Shown: positions 1-6,977, counted from the first letter of the stretch. The stretch: 9,257 nucleotides of DNA from a bacterium (GCA_027310845.1 DAIDAB010000070.1:1-9257), one strand, 5' to 3'. Numbers and translations: made by a program. Notes: generated by a model from the letters alone, not told the origin.

Positions 1-471
1 AGAGCCCTTGCTCCGAGCCCCAGAATGCTAGTTGCTGATGAACCAATCACGATGCTCGATGCATCGCAGCGGCTAAATGTTCTCTCTATTCTCATGCAAC
101 TTAAGGAACGTAGAAACCTTACGATACTATTGATTACTCACGACCTTGCGAGCGCCCGACTAGTAAGCACTACGGCAGCTGTCATGTATCGAGGCAGACT
201 CGTGGAAATGGGGCCGACAGATGTTATTCTTTCAAAGCCGCACCATCCCTACAGCGAATTAATTCTCCAATCGACCCCAGATATCGAGGCTCTAGATCGG
301 GACTACAAGAATTTCACAGGAAGCATTGAAGAGAGTGAACATGTTAACCAAGGCTGTAACTTTCGTCCACGGTGCCCTTATGCGACAAGAATATGTGAAG
401 AACAGGAACCTGTGCTCTTGGAAAAATCAGAATCCCATTCAGCCGCATGCCATAATCCATTGAATACTTAA
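1..471 (+). CDS. Opp/Dpp-family ABC transporter ATP-binding protein, C-terminal part
   Basis: Partial gene: the reading frame is open from base 1, so the N-terminal half (Walker A, Q-loop, signature motif) lies outside the window. Visible in order: the tail of the helix after the signature motif (RALAPSPR), Walker B (MLVADEP), D-loop (MLDAS), H-loop (LLITHD), then the C-terminal oligopeptide extension with its HPY motif (KPHHPY). The end carries the four-cysteine pattern GCxFRPRCPYAxxxC...AACH that is typical of OppD/OppF/DppD/DppF. These cysteines are reported to hold an Fe-S cluster in a mycobacterial OppD. The protein would power uptake of peptides or other small solutes from the cytoplasmic face of the membrane. 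OppF/DppF is more likely than OppD, from the MLDAS form of the D-loop seen in archaeal homologues, but I cannot be certain. The substrate cannot be read from this fragment. The stop is TAA at 469-471, and the next gene converges on it. Confidence 0.93.
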   Translation, partial: RALAPSPRMLVADEPITMLDASQRLNVLSILMQLKERRNLTILLITHDLASARLVSTTAAVMYRGRLVEMGPTDVILSKPHHPYSELILQSTPDIEALDRDYKNFTGSIEESEHVNQGCNFRPRCPYATRICEEQEPVLLEKSESHSAACHNPLNT

Positions 472-632
472 CATGGACCAGAGTACAATTGCACTAATCC
501 TTCATACAAATATTCTAATCAGCTTCTGATGTTCAATGATTGCTCATCGAGGTCCGCCTCTTGACATTCTATTTAGCTGAGATGAACGGCAGTTCAGGAA
601 CATAGGCGCTCTTAATAGGTAAGGTCTCAGCG

Positions 633-1643
633 CTATTTCTTCCCAAGCCTAAACAGCCTTCGCGCGTTCCCTGAACTAATCTTCTTCTGTTCTTCCTTCG
701 CGAGCCTGATCTTCTTCAGCTCGCCAACAGGGTCTTTTGGCCCCATGTCAAAGGGATAGTCACTGCCCAGCAACACATTGTTCGCGCCCATTGTTTCTAT
801 CAGGTACTCTAGAGCCGGAGCATAATGGACAATTATGTCAACATTGATTCGGTGCATGTAGCTGCTCGGCTCCTTCTTGATGGACTCCTTCGGCTCAGGC
901 CTTACTATGAAGCCGTGTTCTAATCTGCCCCTTTGGTAAGGAGTGAATCCGCCACCATGAACGAAAAAAAACTTTAGAGATGGAAACTTTTCAAGCACTC
1001 CGCCAAAAATCACCGATGCGATTGCAATTGAAGTATCGAGTGGGTTCCCAATCAAGTTTGACAAATAGTACCTCTGGAGGCGGTCAGCCGCTCCCACATT
1101 GACAGGATGGACCATGATAGGGATACCAAGCTCTTGCGCCTTTGCATAAAACGGCCAGAGAGATCTGTCGTCGAGGTTCATTCCGTTAATATTAGTCGGA
1201 ATCTCAACACCTTTCAAGCCAAGCTGGAAAATGGATCTTTCCAATTCTTTGACAGCTTGCCCAGAATCCTGTATTGGTACTCCACAGAGCCCGAAGAAAG
1301 TGCCAGGGTTATCTCTTACTACTTCGGCGATTCCTTCATTTTGAGCTCTTGATAGGGCAACTGATGCCTCTATTGGAAGATCATAGAAGAGGAGGCTCGG
1401 AATCGGAGAAATCGCTTGGATATCAATCTTGAGCCTCTCAAGATGTCGCAACCTCTTGGAGACGTTCGTTATGGTCTCAGGCACATGCCTCGTAGTGCTA
1501 GCATCTCTCCCTCTTGCCAATATTGAGTAAAGCTCGAGCGGCTCTTCCTTCTCAAGCTTTGGAACGAAATCAGAGAAGTCCTTTCTCGCGTCATCGAACC
1601 AGTCTTCAAGAACAAGGTGAGAATGTACATCGATTGATTCCAA
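633..1643 (-). CDS. ACMSD-like metal-dependent amidohydrolase (Amidohydro_2 family)
   Basis: A 336-residue TIM-barrel hydrolase or decarboxylase of the family that includes 2-amino-3-carboxymuconate-6-semialdehyde decarboxylase (ACMSD), 5-carboxyvanillate decarboxylase and gamma-resorcylate decarboxylase. Metal ligands are visible: HxH at His7 and His9, His179 (IMVHP), His229 (FVHGGG) and Asp295 (GSDYP). The spacing is almost the same as the ligand set of bacterial ACMSD (His9, His11, His177, His228, Asp294), and the length matches the family. Arg240, in the GR after the HGGG motif, sits where ACMSD has a substrate-binding Arg. Catalysis is therefore expected, but substrate and reaction (decarboxylation or hydrolysis) are not determined. 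The start is TTG: the in-frame stop lies 15 codons upstream, only ATT is available between them, and the conserved metal motif begins at residue 5. There is no Shine-Dalgarno. A weak TATA-like TTTATC (1683-1688) lies about 41 nt upstream. Confidence 0.9.
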   Translation of the reverse strand: MESIDVHSHLVLEDWFDDARKDFSDFVPKLEKEEPLELYSILARGRDASTTRHVPETITNVSKRLRHLERLKIDIQAISPIPSLLFYDLPIEASVALSRAQNEGIAEVVRDNPGTFFGLCGVPIQDSGQAVKELERSIFQLGLKGVEIPTNINGMNLDDRSLWPFYAKAQELGIPIMVHPVNVGAADRLQRYYLSNLIGNPLDTSIAIASVIFGGVLEKFPSLKFFFVHGGGFTPYQRGRLEHGFIVRPEPKESIKKEPSSYMHRINVDIIVHYAPALEYLIETMGANNVLLGSDYPFDMGPKDPVGELKKIRLAKEEQKKISSGNARRLFRLGKK

Positions 1644-1838
1644 AATATAGCGCCCTGAAAAAGGCTCGACGCTCTCACTGTGATAAATTCATCGGTCTGA
1701 GGACGTCTGACAGTGTGCCATCCCGTTCAGAGTTGATAGAATCCAAGTCTTTAGGTCGTCGATGTCTCCTGAACCCATCAGGCTCGCTCTCTTATGTCAT
1801 AGATGGGAGGGTCTTTCAAGATCCCTGTCACGACTTTG

Positions 1839-3071
1839 CTATCTTACTGTTGTTATTTCATCAACCGGAAACTTCGTAATGACATCACGGCCTGAAGCAG
1901 TCACAACGACCATCTCCTCAATTCTCACGCCCCAGTCGAACATCTTGCCGTGCTGGGTCTCAAGTGCAAAGACCTGTCCCTCACGTATCGGATAAGGGTA
2001 ATCTATCGAGTTTATTCGTGACACAAGAGGAAGATCGTAGTGAGATAGCCCCTGTCCATGGCCCCACAGATTTGCAGCAGCTTCTTCTTCCTCTTTGTAT
2101 CCCCAAGTTTCTCTTGCCGTGGGGAATTTCTCCGCGATATCTTTGGTCGTGACTCCCGGTCTAACAACATTGATTGAGTCGTATAGCCAATCTAGAGCTA
2201 GTTTGTAGTAGTCCTTCTGCTCTGAAGTGGGTTGTTGGCCTATGCGGTATGTTCGGTAGTAACATGTGTGATATCCATTCCAAGCAATGACCACATCAAT
2301 AAACACCAGATCCCCATATCCAATTATTCTGTCAGTGAAATTTCTGTTGTTTGGCCAAGTGTTGGGACCCGAGCTTACGATAATTGTTTCAACGAAATCG
2401 ACTCCTCGGGTGGAATAGGCGTAATCTATGAGATGTGCCATCACTTCGTTCTCAGAAATCCCAGGCCGGAGTATCTTCGTAGCTTCGTAATGAATAGCAT
2501 CCGCGATTAGCGCGGCAGTTTTCTCAGCCTCTACTTCGTCCTTCGACTTCACCGCACGGGCTTCATGAATGGTACTGGTACCATCCACTAGCTTGACACC
2601 CACTTCTGAGAATGCCGAAATCATGTTGAAATCTACAAAGTCCGTTGCAAGGGGCTGGTCTGCAACACCGTGTTTTTTCAACTCGTTCTTTATGTCATTT
2701 GCAAATTTCAGAGCTTGATGATGTGTTCCCTCGCCTGATGCACCTTTGATCCACGTCCCATAGGAGTACCTAATGTTGTCCTTGCTAATCCACGGATTGT
2801 TTCTAACAGCGTGATACTTATTGTCACCTTGTTCGTAGAGCAAGACATCACCACTATTCATCATCACGCCATACCTGAGTCCGGGCTTGTCTCTAGTCCA
2901 CGGAGGGCCTCTGGTACCAGTGGTGTATCTGATATTCTCTTCGTACATGGATAAGAAGGCTCCAAAACCTGCAGCCTTGATGTTCTTCAGAGCTCTTTCT
3001 TGACGATATTTTCTGACTCTGTCCCAGTTGATTCGCTCTTCAGAATCTGTTCCCACAATTCCGAATGACAA
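1839..3071 (-). CDS. M24 (creatinase/prolidase/DddP-like fold) family protein with an altered metal site
   Basis: A 410-residue two-domain pita-bread-fold protein. The N-terminal creatinase-like domain (about residues 15-170) holds NIRYTTG; the catalytic domain follows. Expected ligands present: Asp259 (VFIDV), His338 (GHGQG), Glu371 (ALETQ) and Glu385 (RIEEM). The second conserved Asp, in the usual DxTRT-type segment, is replaced by Cys270 (GYHTCYYRT), codon TGT on the minus strand at 2262-2264. Architecture and motifs resemble the branch with Xaa-Pro peptidases, creatinase and the DMSP lyase DddP, but DddP's Asp ligands are not all kept, so I do not call it a DMSP lyase or an ordinary metallopeptidase. 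The start chosen is TTG. GTG at codon 6 is a possible alternative, and both precede the conserved region. A good TATA-like box lies 38 nt upstream and no Shine-Dalgarno is seen. The gene is separated from the amidohydrolase by 195 bp, so cotranscription is uncertain. Confidence 0.88.
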   Translation of the reverse strand: MSFGIVGTDSEERINWDRVRKYRQERALKNIKAAGFGAFLSMYEENIRYTTGTRGPPWTRDKPGLRYGVMMNSGDVLLYEQGDNKYHAVRNNPWISKDNIRYSYGTWIKGASGEGTHHQALKFANDIKNELKKHGVADQPLATDFVDFNMISAFSEVGVKLVDGTSTIHEARAVKSKDEVEAEKTAALIADAIHYEATKILRPGISENEVMAHLIDYAYSTRGVDFVETIIVSSGPNTWPNNRNFTDRIIGYGDLVFIDVVIAWNGYHTCYYRTYRIGQQPTSEQKDYYKLALDWLYDSINVVRPGVTTKDIAEKFPTARETWGYKEEEEAAANLWGHGQGLSHYDLPLVSRINSIDYPYPIREGQVFALETQHGKMFDWGVRIEEMVVVTASGRDVITKFPVDEITTVR

Positions 3072-3104
3072 ATTACTTTCTGATCTAGTTCGACTTCGAG
3101 TTTG

Positions 3105-3113
3105 TTTTTAAGG
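3105..3113 (-). promoter_or_regulatory. TATA-like box of the M24 gene
   Basis: The minus strand reads CCTTAAAAA, a good archaeal TATA-box match with C's upstream as a possible BRE remnant. Its centre is about 38 nt before the TTG start of the M24 gene, predicting transcription start about a dozen nt before the codon. The prediction is from spacing and composition only. Confidence 0.5.
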
Positions 3114-3128
3114 GTATTCCGATGACAT

Positions 3129-3143
3129 TGCCTTCACAAGGCA
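3129..3143. repeat. Short perfect inverted repeat between the M24 and dehydrogenase genes
   Basis: TGCCTT-CAC-AAGGCA is a 6-bp stem with a 3-nt loop. It lies about 15 bp upstream of the M24 TATA-like box and about 80 bp downstream of the end of the dehydrogenase gene. It could be a regulator site or a hairpin in the dehydrogenase 3' UTR. No T-run follows on the minus strand, so I do not call it a terminator. Confidence 0.35.
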
Positions 3144-3221
3144 GGCACCCTTGGAAGTTCTGTGAGTGTTACGGTTCCGTTGGATTTATTTTGCCCAATT
3201 AGGAAATCGGCGGCTGCAAGA

Positions 3222-4244
3222 TCAGACTTTGATCAAAACTTTGACATTTTGTTTCCTGTCCTGATTTGCCAAGAAGGCTTTTTCTGCATTTTCGAATTCG
3301 AATGTTCCAGTGATCATCTTATCGAGTCGGATTTCCCTTGAAGCAACAAGTTTGATAGCAGACAGAAAATCAGAGGCAACGCTGGATCTCGTCGCAAAGA
3401 GCTTGATCTCTTTCTTGTAAAGCTGGTATGCGTCGTAAGAAGCTGTGGCCTTGTAGTTGAAGAATTGAAGGACCGCCCCGCCAGGTCTTACCAAATCCAG
3501 ACACATCTGAATCAAATTCGGAGCGTTCGCAGTAAGGACGATTACATCTGCTCCTCTTCCTTCTGTAATTCGTTCAACCTCACGCACCAAATCCTCCTTC
3601 GACATGTCGACATGATGGTCAACTCCGAACTCCATGGCAATTGGCAGCATGTGGCCAAGCCAAGTACGACGCGCGCCCATGACTTGAGCTCCTCGAAGTT
3701 TGGAGAGCTTGGCAAATAGCAGACCTGTTGCTCCAAGCCCTACGATCAAAACAAAATCTCCAGGGACGATAGTTAGTTGCGCCATTCCTCGTACCACCGT
3801 CGAGAGAGGTTGAATTAAGGGAATGACCAGATCATCAACTGTTGCGGGTATCTCATACAGACTCTTGGCATTCAATTTAACCTGCTCCGCGAAGACACCA
3901 TCCGAATCTCTGCCCATCAAGCCCCCGTTTCGGCAAAGATTCGTGAGCCCTCTGGCGCACAAGTCACATGAACCATCTAAAATGTTCGGATCAATGAGCA
4001 CTTTTGCACCTACACTCAATCCGCGTACATTCGAGCCGACCTCTTCAACCACACCGCCAGCCTCATGCCCCATGATTATGGGCAGTTTCTTAGTTCCAAT
4101 GTTGCCCGAGTAGATTTGAGAATCCGTTCCGCAAATACTGATCGCCTTTACACGCACCAGCACATCTTCAGGAGATTCAATTTTGGGATCTGGACTCTCT
4201 GCAAGTTGTGTCTTGTACGCGCTAGAAAGCAAAAATGCCCTCAA
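3222..4244 (-). CDS. Zinc-dependent medium-chain alcohol/polyol dehydrogenase, probably NADP-preferring
   Basis: A 340-residue cytosolic MDR-superfamily dehydrogenase of the threonine/sorbitol dehydrogenase type. Catalytic zinc site: Cys38 (ICGTD), His60 and Glu61 (GHEAGG). The structural-zinc lobe reads DGSCDLCARGLTNLC. The first of the usual four cysteines is Asp90, while Cys93, Cys96 and Cys104 remain, so zinc may be held by Asp or bound weakly. The Rossmann motif is VGLGATG (169-174). At the end of beta-2, where NAD enzymes have an acidic residue, this protein has ARR (191-193), which suggests NADP(H). The start is TTG: an in-frame TAA lies three codons upstream, only ATT is otherwise available, and RAFLLS matches the normal N-terminus of the family. 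It likely oxidises a secondary alcohol or polyol; the substrate is unknown. The divergent SDR gene suggests shared control. What else: a sugar or threonine dehydrogenase cannot be excluded. Confidence 0.92.
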   Translation of the reverse strand: MRAFLLSSAYKTQLAESPDPKIESPEDVLVRVKAISICGTDSQIYSGNIGTKKLPIIMGHEAGGVVEEVGSNVRGLSVGAKVLIDPNILDGSCDLCARGLTNLCRNGGLMGRDSDGVFAEQVKLNAKSLYEIPATVDDLVIPLIQPLSTVVRGMAQLTIVPGDFVLIVGLGATGLLFAKLSKLRGAQVMGARRTWLGHMLPIAMEFGVDHHVDMSKEDLVREVERITEGRGADVIVLTANAPNLIQMCLDLVRPGGAVLQFFNYKATASYDAYQLYKKEIKLFATRSSVASDFLSAIKLVASREIRLDKMITGTFEFENAEKAFLANQDRKQNVKVLIKV

Positions 4245-4274
4245 AATATGTTACGCACTGACTCCTAGATTTCA

Positions 4275-4294
4275 TGGAAAACGAATTTTTTCCA
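4275..4294. repeat. 7-bp inverted repeat upstream of the MDR dehydrogenase
   Basis: TGGAAAA-CGAATT-TTTTCCA is a perfect 7+7 inverted repeat with a 6-bp spacer. It begins 31 bp upstream of the TTG start, where the TATA box/BRE of the dehydrogenase should be; on the minus strand it contains an AAAAAATT run. It could be an operator overlapping the core promoter. This is inference from symmetry and position. Confidence 0.4.
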
Positions 4295-4453
4295 AAGGCT
4301 TCTACGCGGACTCTGTTACGAGCATAGATCGGGTTGCTCTTTTAAGCTCTTCAGCAATTACGGTATCTAAATTCATAGATTTAGATCCTCTCCCAAGGAT
4401 CTTGCCTCTATACAGGTTTGAACTCTTGCAAAGTAACAAAATTTGAGAAGGAT

Positions 4454-4460
4454 CTTTATC
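4454..4460 (+). promoter_or_regulatory. TATA-like element of the SDR gene
   Basis: CTTTATC centred about 40 nt before the ATG of the short-chain dehydrogenase, the same distance as at several other genes in this window. The match is moderate. A stronger TATA-like CTTTTAAGC at 4339-4347 lies further into the same spacer and could serve either divergent gene with a longer leader. Confidence 0.35.
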
Positions 4461-4496
4461 TGCTTCTCCATTTCTTTTGGCTAATGCGAGCGTGAG

Positions 4497-5288
4497 ATGG
4501 GTATCACTCAAGAGGACGTTGACTTGACAAATCTTTTCAGTTTGAAAGGAAAAGTCGCGATCGTTACGGGAGCAAGTGGTGGTCTTGGATCAAATATTGC
4601 CAGAGGCCTTGCCGCTTTCGGAGCAGACCTAGTGATCGTTGGACGAAATCAAAAGCGATTGAGTGCTTCAAAGTCTCAAATCGTCGAGCTTGGCAGACGT
4701 GTCCTGGCTTTGGAAGCCGACCTCACGAGCCCGCAAGAGGTCGAGTCAATCGTAGCAAGAAGCGTTGAAGCGTTTGGAACGGTGAACATGATCGTAAACG
4801 CTCATGGGATCAATATTAGGCGGCCGAGCGATTCGATGACGATTGAAGAATGGGAAAAAGTCATGGACGCAAATCTCAAGTCCGTCTTTCTGTGCTGCCA
4901 AGCAGCGGGCAGAGAAATGATAAAACGCAAGTCAGGCAAGATCGTGAATATCTCTTCAGTTGCCGCAAAGATAGGCTATGACAAAGGTTACGCGGCCTAT
5001 TCGCCGAGCAAGGCAGGTGTTGAGGCATTGACTAGAACCCTAGCTTCCGAATGGGGAAAGTACACCATTTCTGTAAATGCGGTAGCGCCCTTTTTCATCA
5101 GAACTGCAATAACCGCCGACGTGCTCAGCAACAATGATTTCTATGAATGGGTTCTCAGTGGGATTCCTATGAAAAGACTGGGAACTCCATCAGATGTTGT
5201 CGGCGCCGTCGTTTTTCTGTGCTCCCGAGCTGCAGATTGGATCAGCGGACAGGTGATTTGCATCGATGGCGGGCGCTCGATTACATGA
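4497..5288 (+). CDS. Classical short-chain dehydrogenase/reductase (SDR)
   Basis: A 263-residue classical SDR. Visible motifs: cofactor motif TGASGGLG (24-31), Arg50 after beta-2 (VGRN), which favours NADP(H), NAHG (101-104), the active-site Asn126 (ANLKS), catalytic Ser154 (NISS) and YxxxK at Tyr168/Lys172. The PG pair after the active site is PF (198-199) here, a small departure. The C-terminal IDGGRS is typical. The N-terminal LFSLKGKVAIVTG form resembles gluconate 5-dehydrogenase and FabG-like polyol dehydrogenases, so oxidation of a sugar acid, polyol or similar alcohol is likely; the exact substrate is unknown. The start is ATG, with only GTGAG directly before it, too close to be a normal Shine-Dalgarno. 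The gene is divergent from the MDR dehydrogenase and convergent with the HisD-fold gene, 54 bp away, so the three dehydrogenases are physically clustered though not cotranscribed. Confidence 0.94.
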   Translation: MGITQEDVDLTNLFSLKGKVAIVTGASGGLGSNIARGLAAFGADLVIVGRNQKRLSASKSQIVELGRRVLALEADLTSPQEVESIVARSVEAFGTVNMIVNAHGINIRRPSDSMTIEEWEKVMDANLKSVFLCCQAAGREMIKRKSGKIVNISSVAAKIGYDKGYAAYSPSKAGVEALTRTLASEWGKYTISVNAVAPFFIRTAITADVLSNNDFYEWVLSGIPMKRLGTPSDVVGAVVFLCSRAADWISGQVICIDGGRSIT

Positions 5289-5342
5289 AGCGGCTCGATG
5301 CTGTTAGAACACTGTTGATTGAAGAGGTACAGTTGATCTATC

Positions 5343-6614
5343 TCAGGAATATTTCTCTATCCTAACTATTGCACTTCGTTCATGAGCAATCATTCCCTCT
5401 GCATGAGCAATTCGGGCAGCATAGGGCGCTATCATCAAACTGCCTTTCTTGTCCAGTCTTTGGTACGTAACGTTTTTCATGTATTTTCCTACCCACAAAC
5501 CTCCCGTATAACGGGCCGCTCTTCCTGTGGGCAGAATATGATTTGTTCCAATTGCCTTGTCAGAGTACGCAACCGTGGATTCTTCTCCCAAGAACAGCGT
5601 TCCATAGTTATGCAAGTTTTCGAAGAACCAGTCAACGTTCCTCGTTTGGATTTCGAGGTGCTCTGGGGCGTAACTATCAGAGACCTCGACGGCCTCTTCT
5701 TTGCTTGTCACCACAACAACTTCGCCATTCCTTGACCATGAAGACTTTGCAACTTCAGCGGTAGGCAAGTCCACGAATTGTCCATCCACTTCTCGAATGA
5801 TTTCCTTGCCAAGGTCTTTGGAGAATACGATGACAAGCTGGGGAGAATCAGGATCGTGTTCTGCCTGCCCAACGATGTCCGCAGCGATTATCCGAGGGTC
5901 GGCAGATTCATCAGCAATTATCCCTATTTCGGTGGGACCTGCGAATAGATCTATTCCTACTTTTCCAAAAACTTGTCTCTTTGCTTCAACAACGAACTTG
6001 TTACCGGGCCCGGCAATCATGTCGACCGGCTGAAGCACCTGGCCTAAGCCGAAAGTCATGGCAGCAATCGCTTGAGCTCCACCGATGCTGTAGATTTCGT
6101 CGGCACCGGCTACATGAATTGCGAAGATTACAGCTGGATTTAGAACTCCGCTCTTGACGGGAGCGCAGGCAACAATTCTCTTCACGCCTGCGACCTTTGC
6201 AGGAACGATGCTCATTTGCGCCGAGGCTATCAGAGTATAGCGACCTCCAGGAATGTACACTCCGAGTGATTCAATTGGCAAGTACTTCTGCCCGAGAAAG
6301 ACGCCAGGAAAAGTCTCCTTCTCAAAATCGACGAGTGTCTTCTTCTGCTCTTCGGCAAAATTCTTGACCTGTTCGTGCAGGAACAATATGTCCCTTCTCA
6401 GATTCTCTGGAACTTTCCTTTCTGCTTCTGCTATCTCCTCTTGAGTCAATTTTAAGGATAATGGATTCCATTTGTCAAATCGATCTGAGTAGTACCTGAC
6501 ACCATTCTCTCCTTCATTCCTAACTTTTTCTAGAATTTCTGAAACCAAGTTTCTGACAGAACTGAGGTCTTCCTCATGTCTCTGTTCTGCTTTCTTGATG
6601 TATTCTACAGTCAT
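5343..6614 (-). CDS. Histidinol-dehydrogenase-fold protein of the catabolic, HpsN-like type
   Basis: A 423-residue HisD-superfamily dehydrogenase. Counterparts of the E. coli HisD catalytic and zinc residues are in place at a constant offset of 8-9: zinc ligands Gln250, His253, Asp352 and His411; general acid/base Glu318-His319 (APEHL); His359 (GTNHILPT) and Glu406. Two segments are unlike biosynthetic HisD. After PGG the sequence is RYTLIASAQMS rather than the usual PS(S/T)xLMN form, and the 367-379 stretch reads ARYTGGLWVGKYM. I associate both with the paralogue group containing HpsN (sulfopropanediol 3-dehydrogenase). GPTE (226-229) also replaces GPSE. It would oxidise a primary alcohol to an acid in two NAD-dependent steps; DHPS is one candidate substrate. 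No other his gene is near, which argues against histidine synthesis. The start is ATG, and a TATA-like box 29 nt upstream suggests a nearly leaderless transcript. Confidence 0.9.
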   Translation of the reverse strand: MTVEYIKKAEQRHEEDLSSVRNLVSEILEKVRNEGENGVRYYSDRFDKWNPLSLKLTQEEIAEAERKVPENLRRDILFLHEQVKNFAEEQKKTLVDFEKETFPGVFLGQKYLPIESLGVYIPGGRYTLIASAQMSIVPAKVAGVKRIVACAPVKSGVLNPAVIFAIHVAGADEIYSIGGAQAIAAMTFGLGQVLQPVDMIAGPGNKFVVEAKRQVFGKVGIDLFAGPTEIGIIADESADPRIIAADIVGQAEHDPDSPQLVIVFSKDLGKEIIREVDGQFVDLPTAEVAKSSWSRNGEVVVVTSKEEAVEVSDSYAPEHLEIQTRNVDWFFENLHNYGTLFLGEESTVAYSDKAIGTNHILPTGRAARYTGGLWVGKYMKNVTYQRLDKKGSLMIAPYAARIAHAEGMIAHERSAIVRIEKYS

Positions 6615-6638
6615 TTGGAATTCGAGAGAAGTTTGTTG

Positions 6639-6646
6639 AATATAAA
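6639..6646 (-). promoter_or_regulatory. TATA-like box of the HisD-fold gene
   Basis: The minus strand reads TTTATATT, a close archaeal TATA match centred about 29 nt before the ATG. That spacing fits a leaderless or near-leaderless mRNA. A second AATAAAC-containing candidate lies near 6653-6659, about 42 nt upstream. Confidence 0.5.
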
Positions 6647-6968
6647 CGGTTCAATAAACATAGGCCATCTGGAATGAAGGGACCGCTGTAAGGAAATATC
6701 ACAGATGTTGAGAGAAGGCAATTTTAAAAAGCTCTACGCGCCTGTTCCCTAGCCATAAGCTGCAAATAGATCACTTCGACTCATTTTGTTTGGGGCGATA
6801 TACATGGAAGAATTACTCTTGTTGCAGATCACATGGTAAATCGACTGATGCCAGTTAGATCGTGAACATGTTGCGCCAGTTCTACTAATCGAGAGTCCTT
6901 GGACTGGCTGAAGAGATTATTTTCCCTTCTTTCAGCTGAATCAGAAATCACTGCCTATTTCTTGAACC

Positions 6969-6977
6969 CTTAAATAA
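6969..6977 (+). promoter_or_regulatory. TATA-like box of the first cupin gene
   Basis: CTTAAATAA preceded by GAACC is the best TATA/BRE-like element in this spacer, centred about 43 nt before the TTG start of the cupin gene. It predicts a leader of roughly 15 nt. Because the core is nearly symmetric, it could also fire leftwards. Confidence 0.5.

Noticed and set aside
472..632. Terminator between the ABC transporter and amidohydrolase genes
   Set aside because: Only a 5-bp stem (ATCAG-CTT-CTGAT, 518-530) is visible, without a T-run; too weak to call.
1514..1879. Plus-strand 121-codon frame across the amidohydrolase/M24 spacer
   Set aside because: It overlaps the ends of two well-supported minus-strand genes and its translation has the Ser/Arg/Leu-rich look of an antisense frame.
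2232..2510. Plus-strand 92-codon frame inside the M24 gene
   Set aside because: It is antisense to conserved M24 motifs and has no family resemblance.
1839..3071. Assignment as the DMSP lyase DddP
   Set aside because: The fold and some motifs match, but two Asp ligands of DddP are replaced (Val261 and Cys270 by my alignment), so the activity cannot be claimed.
5343..6614. Assignment as the biosynthetic hisD gene
   Set aside because: The core HisD catalytic residues are present, but the two subgroup segments differ from biosynthetic HisD and no other histidine gene is in the window.
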